This document shows, piece after piece, positions 27,301 to 31,639 of a stretch of DNA of 31,639 nucleotides. Source of the DNA: Burkholderiales bacterium UBA2459 (GTDB taxonomy: Bacteria > Pseudomonadota > Gammaproteobacteria > Burkholderiales > Burkholderiaceae_E); contig DDPV01000032.1 of NCBI GenBank assembly GCA_002342365.1, positions 3,794-35,432 of the forward strand, in the 5' to 3' direction. How positions within the stretch are numbered: the stretch's first letter is position 1; every line of letters starts with the position of its first letter. The notes beneath the pieces are model-generated. The model saw nothing but the letters and a program-made list of their open reading frames with translations, did not search any database and was not told where the DNA came from. The position numbers and the translations under genes are program-made.

Positions 27301-27386
27301 TCTACACTTTCATGGATGATCTGGGACTGCTGCTGTCACGCCTAAGGCACTTAAAGATCCAGAAGCAAACCGGCAAGCACGCCTAG
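24309..27386 (+). CDS. RND efflux permease (HAE-1/AcrB-like family)
   Basis: This 1025-aa inner-membrane proton/drug antiporter has the 12-helix, two-large-loop plan of AcrB relatives. Motifs include the N-terminal RHPVPALMLFVLLSLAG, the TM4 proton-relay pair Asp399-Asp400 in VLVDDAIVEVENI, the loop phrase TGFIPPDDNSQ, and the C-terminal-half LMGIATKNSILLVEYA. The absence of heavy-metal-type (HME) features favours organic substrates, but specificity cannot be read. It is coupled to the adaptor by an ATGA overlap. The last 36 bp overlap the 3' end of convergent chrA. Confidence -1.
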   Translation: MNLSTWSIRHPVPALMLFVLLSLAGLIGFQSMKVQNFPDLDLPTIQVQASLPGATPSQLETDVARKLENGIAPLQGLKHISTKISDGAVSITIEFRLEKPVQEALDEVRSAVQSTRSDLPADLREPVISKLNLAGTPVLAYTIASDALDEEALSWFVDRDLTKRLLAIRGVGAVQRVGGVSREISVHLDPVRMNAIGMTAADLSRQLRAVQQEASGGRTDLASAQQPVRLLASLAAAEPLRTFAIALPQGGSVRLDQLAEIRDGIAERRSAAFLNGQAVVGFEVVRSRGASEVQVGKLVRESLAQLKLERPDVVLTEAFDFVTPVQEEYDGSLILLYEGALLAVLVVWIFLRDWRATFVSALALPLSVIPAFAGMAWLGFSVNVVTLLALSLVIGVLVDDAIVEVENIVRHLRMGKSPIQASIDAADEIGLAVIATTFTLIAVFLPTAFMSGIAGKFFKQFGWTASLAVFASLLVARMLTPMMSAYLLKDQPTAHHEPGWLGGYIRLVKLCLRFRWTSMLAATAFFFASIALIPLLPTGFIPPDDNSQTQVYLELAPGSSLEQSIKTAEAARLLLASIQEIQSVYTTIGAGSAGTDPFLGGGANEPRKATLTIALTPRGERARKQIIEANIREKLQALPGVRSKVGLGGSGEKYILVLTGDDPQNLSQAALAVERDLRSIKGLGSIASSASLSRPEVMIRPDVAKAADLGVTTAAIAQTLRIATLGDYDVALAKLNLSDRQVPIVVRLRDEARQDMQSLGRLLVPGSKGPVMLSQVASIEIGGGPALIERYDRERNINFEIELSGMPLGDVTAAVAELPALKRLPPGVAQREIGDAEVMGELFASFGLAMGIGILCITMVLILLFKSVLHPITILAALPLSLGGAFVALLLAEKSFSMPSLIGLIMLMGIATKNSILLVEYAIEASKSGLDRHQALIEACRLRARPIIMTTIAMGAGMLPIALGWGSADASFRSPMAIAVIGGLLTSTLLSLLIIPVVYTFMDDLGLLLSRLRHLKIQKQTGKHA

Positions 27387-28649
27387 CAAGACAATCCACA
27401 AGGGCGAAAGGCGCGGCAACACAAGCAGCGCATAGGCCAGCAAGGCCAAGGCAAAATGTAAAGGTTTACGGACAGCGTGAACGAAGATGGGATCGTAGAG
27501 ACTGGCCAGCAAGAATCCAACGACTGCGGCGTTCACCCCAGCCAGCATGCTTGTTGCAAGCGGATAGCCGATTAGCCTTGACCACAAAGGCATCACGCCG
27601 ATCACGAGCAAAAAACCGGGAAGAAAAATGCTTGTCAGCGCCATGAGCGCCCCAAGCCAGGACGGAGTCAAGTCTGGCATGACCGCACCCAAAAAAGCTG
27701 CCACAGTAAATAAGGGGCCAGGCATTGCCTGCGCGGCAGCATAAGCTGCCAAGAAACTCTCAAGCTGCAGCGATTCCGGCACCAGCATGGTCTGAAGCAG
27801 CGGCAGGACCACATGCCCGCCACCGAAAACCAGCGCCCCGGCCCGATAAAAGCTGTCGATCAGTTTTATCCAGGCGTCGTCAACATAGACGTTGAGTAAG
27901 GGTAAACCCAGTAACAGTGCAAAAAAAAGAACGAGGCAAAACAGACTGAGCGGCTCACTTGACCCAAAAGATTTGCCGGGCCGATTTGCATCCCATGTCG
28001 ATGGGTTTTGCAATCCGGATTTCGCTTGCTCGCCAGCAGGGCGAATCAACATGCTGCCTGCAAAGGCCGCAAGCCCGATCGCAAGGAGCTGAGCCAGGCT
28101 ACTTTGCATCAGCAGGCAAAGTGAACAGGAAAGTACCGCAATCCAGCCACGCAGGCTGTCGGGGCATAGACTTTTTGCCATGGCCGTCAATGCCTGGGCG
28201 ACCACGGCAACAGAGACCAGCAACAAAGCGTTCAACACCGAAGCGCTTTTTTCAAAGCTTGTGTGCAATAAGCCCATGGCAAGTGCGAACATCAACAGGG
28301 CTGACGGCAGGGTGAAACCTAGCCAAGCGGCAAGCGCACCGGAGAAACCGGCTTGACGCATACCAATGGCCATACCCAGCTGGCTGCTTGCAGGTCCGGG
28401 CAGAAATTGACATAAGGCGAGCAACTCGGCAAATTCAGCGTCACCAAGCCATCGACGCCGGTCTACGAATTCAGTGCGAAAGTAAGCCAAATGGGCGATA
28501 GGTCCGCCAAATGAGCTCAGTCCGAGTCTGAAAAACGCGATAAAAACCCTGCGCAAAGCGATGGCTTGCGGCAATGCCCCCGGATTTCCCGAGGCCACAT
28601 CGGCTTTGGCGCGTGGACTTGGAGCCTTTGATTTCGGACTTGAACTCAC
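27351..28649 (-). CDS. chrA: Chromate transporter, two-domain (ChrA)
   Basis: ChrA is an inner-membrane CHR-family protein that exports chromate using the membrane potential. The 432-aa product has two homologous halves. The first has LGLSSFGGPIAHLAYF and CQFLPGPASSQL; the second has AGALVFGGGHVVLPLL and AQAMPGPLFTVAAFLG. This is the normal long-chain form. It starts with GTG at 28649 and has a ~30-residue polar N-terminal tail before the first domain. No chrB regulator is adjacent. Chromate specificity is a family inference. Confidence -1.
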   Translation of the reverse strand: MSSSPKSKAPSPRAKADVASGNPGALPQAIALRRVFIAFFRLGLSSFGGPIAHLAYFRTEFVDRRRWLGDAEFAELLALCQFLPGPASSQLGMAIGMRQAGFSGALAAWLGFTLPSALLMFALAMGLLHTSFEKSASVLNALLLVSVAVVAQALTAMAKSLCPDSLRGWIAVLSCSLCLLMQSSLAQLLAIGLAAFAGSMLIRPAGEQAKSGLQNPSTWDANRPGKSFGSSEPLSLFCLVLFFALLLGLPLLNVYVDDAWIKLIDSFYRAGALVFGGGHVVLPLLQTMLVPESLQLESFLAAYAAAQAMPGPLFTVAAFLGAVMPDLTPSWLGALMALTSIFLPGFLLVIGVMPLWSRLIGYPLATSMLAGVNAAVVGFLLASLYDPIFVHAVRKPLHFALALLAYALLVLPRLSPLWIVLLGVLAGLLLDL

Positions 28650-28933
28650 AAAGCAATCGCCCTAAGGATGCCATCGTTTGACGCGCTCAGAGGCATGTCG
28701 ACGATGGTGAGATCTGCAATAGCCTGAAGCAGTCTGCGCAGTTTATGCGCAAGCGCGAGCTGGACTTGAGAAACACCCCGTCCTGCGCTTTGGAAAGCCC
28801 AGGGCTTCGCATCGGCGAGATCTTCTCGTTGCGGCGGACTCGCAACCACGTCGCTGCAAAGCGTGAAAGATCCCTCGGGCTTGGGGCTTCATGCCATCAT
28901 CGGGGACCTTCATTTTGCCTTCATGAGTTCCCC
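28650..28933. other. 284-bp divergent intergenic region upstream of the formamidase-like gene
   Basis: This lies between the chrA start (minus) and the formamidase-like start (plus). The plus frame of the downstream gene is open back to an ATG at 28745, but the 63 extra residues are Arg/Cys-rich, unlike the family, and are best treated as non-coding. No strong promoter, repeat or terminator was recognised here. Confidence -1.
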
Positions 28934-31150
28934 ATGCTGACACTCACAGGTTATGCGAACCGCCTATCGGTCATCGCGGGCGATACGATCCAGTTCCATG
29001 TTGCAAAGGCCAGCGCAGAAGTGCTGACAGCCGAGGTTGTACGAGTGGATTGTGCAGACCCGAACCCTGCCATTGGCGGTATTCGTTACACAAGCACCGC
29101 GCTTGACGTGCACGAACTTGGCCCTGCCTGCGCCCAGCACGTGCCGATTGGGTCCTATGCAAGCCTTGGATCTGCAGGTTTGCTCGAAAATCATGAAAGG
29201 TTCACGCTGTGTTTGCTTCTTCAACCTCGCCTAAGGAGCGCAAACACCCAGGTCATTTGCAGTAACCGCGACGAGAGCGCTCAGGGTTTCCAGCTCGAGC
29301 AGCTCAGCAACGGTCAGCTTGCGCTCAGGATGTCTTCCACAGGGCAGGATCATCTGCTGAGCCTTGAAGCGCCGCTCCATTTGGGCAGCTGGTACCGCGT
29401 CTTGCTGTCGGTCGATGGCCCAGCGCAAAGGGCAGCGTTGATCGCAACAGATTTAAGATCGAGCTATAAACAAGAGCGCGAGCTTTGCACAAACACAAGG
29501 CTCAGATTGGGTTCAAAAGCCCAGCTCAGTCTTGCCAGTGCATCGGCGCACAAGCCGCTTGACTGCTTTAACGGGCGAATTGAAGACCCCTGGCTGCTTG
29601 CGAGAATCCTGGATGGTGAGCAAACGCGTGAACTGGCCGATGCAGCGGCCGATCCGGACTGTATCGCTGCCTGGGATTTTTCACAGGCGATGCACAGCCA
29701 ACGAGTGGTCGATATCGGTCCTTTCAAGGATCATGGTGAACTTTTCAATACGCCAACCCGGGCAGTCAGAGGGTCACAGTGGAACGGCAAGGAGCAATGT
29801 TTTCGCCATGCCCCCCGCCACTACGCAGCAATCCATTTTCATCAGGATGATCTGGATGACTGCCGATGGCCAGCTACGCATGCGGTGCAAATCCCGCTCG
29901 ACTTCGCCTCTGATGCCTACGCGCTCTTGCTAAAAACCGGAACGTTCTCAGAAAATATTCCCTTTTTTGTTGTGCCCCCGAAAGGGCAGGCAAGGTCCAA
30001 GATTGCAGTGCTGGTGTCGACTTATACCTACACGGTGTATGGCAATCACGCCCGTCCCGAGTGGTTTGCGGACCCGGCTTGGCGCGAAAGTTATATCGAT
30101 CAGGTCCAAAGCTGGGGAGCCTATCCGCACAATCCCGGCGAACATCAGGACTTTGGGCTATCCACCTACAACAGCCACCCCGACGGTTCGGGAATTGGTC
30201 TCGTGAGCTGGCGAAGGCCGATGTTGAATCTGCGCATGGGCTATCTCACCTACCCTTATCCCGAGATTCGCGCCTCGGGATTGCGACACTATCCTGCCGA
30301 CAGTCACCTTTTGATGTGGCTTAAACACCATAAGCTGGATTTTGATCTGGTGACTGACGAGGAGTTGCATCGGGAAGGCCTTGATCGGCTTCGCCCGTAT
30401 CAAACGCTCATCACCGGAAGTCATCCGGAGTACCACAGCGAAGCGATGCTCGATGCATTACAAAACTACCGCGACCAAGGCGGCAAACTGATTTACCTTG
30501 GAGGCAATGGCTTTTACTGGAAGATCGCACTTGACCCCGCCCGCGAGGGCATCATCGAAGTGCGTCGGGCCGAGGGCGGCATCCGGGCTTGGGCTGCTGA
30601 ACCGGGAGAATATTTTCATCAGTTCGATAGCGAATACGGCGGACTTTGGCGGCGTAACGCAAGGCCTCCCCAGCAGCTTGTCGGCGTTGGCTTCACCGCG
30701 CAGGGCAATTTTGTCGGCTCCTATTATCGAATCCGCAAAGAAGCCCGTGCCGACCCCTTGGTGAGCTGGATCCTTGAGGGTATCGACGAGGAGATCATTG
30801 GCCTGGAGGGTTTTAGTGGACACGGCGCTGCTGGCTTTGAGCTTGATCGCGCCGATGAGCGACTCGGCACGCCTGCACGGGCAGTGGTTATTGCATCGTC
30901 GGAGAAGCACCCAGCGGATGCGCCATGGGTCCTGGTACCCGAGGAGCAACTCACCCACATTACAACGCTTCCGGGCAAAAGCCACCAAGAACTGATCCGC
31001 GCAGACATGACCTATTTTGATTGCCCGGGCGGTGGCGCTGTGTTTTCAGTCGGATCGATCACCTTTTGCGGATCACTTCCCTCGGGTGATTTCAACAACC
31101 CCTGTTCACGCCTGCTGCTTAACGTGGTGAGACGCTTTACATCAAGCTGA
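28934..31150 (+). CDS. N,N-dimethylformamidase large-subunit (DmfA2)-like protein
   Basis: DMFase hydrolyses N,N-dimethylformamide to dimethylamine and formate. From ATG 28934 the product is 738 aa, close to DmfA2, and begins TLTGYANRLSVIAGDTIQF, matching the family N-terminus. A LamG-like beta-sandwich region (residues ~70-270) is followed by the C-terminal catalytic domain. The unusual mononuclear iron site with two Tyr and one Glu is conserved: Tyr369 (TVYGNH), Tyr412 (STYNSH) and Glu499 (GSHPEY) align with Tyr399, Tyr440 and Glu521 of the Paracoccus enzyme. A following EGID segment is also kept. The DmfA1 small subunit is absent on both sides. Real substrate may be another small N-substituted amide. 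No strong ribosome site is seen. Confidence -1.
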   Translation: MLTLTGYANRLSVIAGDTIQFHVAKASAEVLTAEVVRVDCADPNPAIGGIRYTSTALDVHELGPACAQHVPIGSYASLGSAGLLENHERFTLCLLLQPRLRSANTQVICSNRDESAQGFQLEQLSNGQLALRMSSTGQDHLLSLEAPLHLGSWYRVLLSVDGPAQRAALIATDLRSSYKQERELCTNTRLRLGSKAQLSLASASAHKPLDCFNGRIEDPWLLARILDGEQTRELADAAADPDCIAAWDFSQAMHSQRVVDIGPFKDHGELFNTPTRAVRGSQWNGKEQCFRHAPRHYAAIHFHQDDLDDCRWPATHAVQIPLDFASDAYALLLKTGTFSENIPFFVVPPKGQARSKIAVLVSTYTYTVYGNHARPEWFADPAWRESYIDQVQSWGAYPHNPGEHQDFGLSTYNSHPDGSGIGLVSWRRPMLNLRMGYLTYPYPEIRASGLRHYPADSHLLMWLKHHKLDFDLVTDEELHREGLDRLRPYQTLITGSHPEYHSEAMLDALQNYRDQGGKLIYLGGNGFYWKIALDPAREGIIEVRRAEGGIRAWAAEPGEYFHQFDSEYGGLWRRNARPPQQLVGVGFTAQGNFVGSYYRIRKEARADPLVSWILEGIDEEIIGLEGFSGHGAAGFELDRADERLGTPARAVVIASSEKHPADAPWVLVPEEQLTHITTLPGKSHQELIRADMTYFDCPGGGAVFSVGSITFCGSLPSGDFNNPCSRLLLNVVRRFTSS

Positions 31151-31157
31151 CAGTTTG

Positions 31158-31190
31158 CTTTGCAAGGCAAAGCCTGTTCCCAGGCTTTGC
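31158..31190. terminator. Hairpin pair after the formamidase-like gene (possible terminator or attenuator)
   Basis: GCAAAGCCTG (31167-31176) and CAGGCTTTGC (31181-31190) form a perfect 10-bp stem with loop TTCC, 17 nt after the stop. A shorter stem CTTTGC (31158-31163) with GCAAAG (31167-31172) uses the same strand, so the two are mutually exclusive. There is no T-run, so intrinsic termination is uncertain. Confidence -1.
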
Positions 31191-31211
31191 TAGATACAGG
31201 GGATTGTACTT

Positions 31212-31220
31212 TGGTATGAT
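31212..31220 (+). promoter_or_regulatory. Extended -10 promoter element TGGTATGAT
   Basis: TATGAT matches TATAAT at five of six positions and is preceded by TGG, giving an extended -10, which can act without a good -35. It lies ~70 bp before the TTG start at 31290 and just after the hairpin, so it could drive the right-edge gene. Confidence -1.
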
Positions 31221-31289
31221 TGGTTCGTTCGTCGAGTCGCGCACCGCTCGATCGTGCCAAAACACATTTGAGCCCTTGGAGTCAACAGT

Positions 31290-31639
31290 TTGCTGTTCGA
31301 TAACCGATCGACCATTCCTGCGCGTTTTGAAGCGGCAATTCACACGGTGATCGACCGCACCCGTGCCTACAACAAAGTCACACTCGCTGTGATTTACGGC
31401 CAGTTTCCCTGGGAAAGCAGCGCAGCTGATGCCGCCGATGCCGAGGTCCAACTGGCTTTGATTCTTGATGATGATGTGACCGACTTTGTCGCGACAAAAC
31501 TCGAACTGACAAAAACTGCTTACGATGTGTTTATCGAGTCCGGCATTGAAATTGCGCCTTTTCCGGTTCCGGTTACCCACTGGTATCTGCCATCGAAGGC
31601 AGCCAATCCTGCGCTGATTGAGGACATTCGAAAGCATGG
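31290..31639 (+). CDS. Nucleotidyltransferase-fold protein with degenerate active site (partial)
   Basis: The frame is open from after a TGA at 31269-31271 to the right edge, about 116 codons. A TTG start at 31290 is chosen because GGAG (31278-31281) lies 8 nt upstream; no ATG or GTG fits. The layout resembles MNT-type nucleotidyltransferase domains: an N-terminal helix, strand VTLAVIYG, strand VQLALILDD, helix, and a basic tail with PSKAANPALIEDIRKHG. Where active members have GSxxxG and DxD, this has YGQFPW at ~36-41 and EVQ at ~52-54, so metal binding looks lost. A HEPN partner, if any, would lie outside the window. Family call is tentative. Confidence -1.
   Translation, partial: MLFDNRSTIPARFEAAIHTVIDRTRAYNKVTLAVIYGQFPWESSAADAADAEVQLALILDDDVTDFVATKLELTKTAYDVFIESGIEIAPFPVPVTHWYLPSKAANPALIEDIRKH

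Noticed and set aside
28745..28933. 63-residue upstream extension of the formamidase-like protein
   Set aside because: The DmfA2 N-terminus begins at 28934. The extension is Arg/Cys-rich with no family match.
31137..31637. Minus-strand open frame of 166 codons at the right edge
   Set aside because: Antisense to the plus-strand nucleotidyltransferase-like frame, which has a ribosome site, a promoter element and a sensible domain layout. The minus frame also runs through the hairpin and into the formamidase-like 3' end.
1..31639. CRISPR arrays, tRNA/rRNA genes, insertion sequences, integrase or phage genes
   Set aside because: No regularly spaced repeats, cloverleaf sequences, transposase motifs or terminal inverted repeats were seen. 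The window looks like ordinary chromosome with catabolic and efflux accessory genes.

Overview
The window reads as chromosomal DNA of a proteobacterium, most likely a betaproteobacterium of the Burkholderiales type. It has moderately high GC, tightly packed operons, a complete recCBD set, a Liv-type ABC transporter, panB, an HAE-1 RND pump and a two-domain ChrA. There is no tRNA, rRNA, insertion sequence, integrase or CRISPR array. The organism assignment is an inference from gene content and style, not from a marker gene.

Layout. (1) 3-425: the 3' end of an N-methylhydantoinase B / 5-oxoprolinase beta-type subunit. (2) 471-9371: recC, recB and recD in one plus-strand operon encoding the RecBCD recombination nuclease/helicase. 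recD carries two in-frame tandem repeat expansions. (3) 9322-20094, minus strand: nine closely spaced co-directional genes. In transcription order they are phnA (phosphonoacetate hydrolase), phnY (phosphonoacetaldehyde dehydrogenase), a PhnZ/TmpB-type HD di-iron oxygenase, a dimethylglycine/sarcosine-dehydrogenase-like FAD enzyme with a GcvT-type C-terminal half, then a branched-chain-type ABC transporter (binding protein, livG, livF, livH, livM). phnW (2-aminoethylphosphonate transaminase) is divergent at 20317-21438 from a 222-bp shared promoter region. (4) 21494-22950, minus strand: panB followed by a small membrane protein. (5) 23191-27386: periplasmic adaptor and RND efflux permease. (6) 27351-28649, minus strand: chrA. 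(7) 28934-31150: a large-subunit homologue of N,N-dimethylformamidase with its 2-Tyr-1-Glu iron site conserved but no small-subunit gene nearby. (8) 31290 to the right edge: start of a nucleotidyltransferase-fold protein whose catalytic motif is degenerate.

The most interesting part is the phosphonate locus. PhnW, PhnY and PhnA alone would turn 2-aminoethylphosphonate (AEP) into phosphonoacetaldehyde, phosphonoacetate, then acetate and phosphate. Added to these are an oxidative C-P cleavage enzyme (PhnZ-like, without its usual Fe/2-oxoglutarate hydroxylase partner), an N-demethylase-like flavoenzyme, and a Liv-type importer instead of the known AEP importers. This suggests an expanded pathway for N-methylated and/or 1-hydroxylated aminophosphonates with its own uptake system. 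That role is inferred from family membership and gene order and has not been shown.
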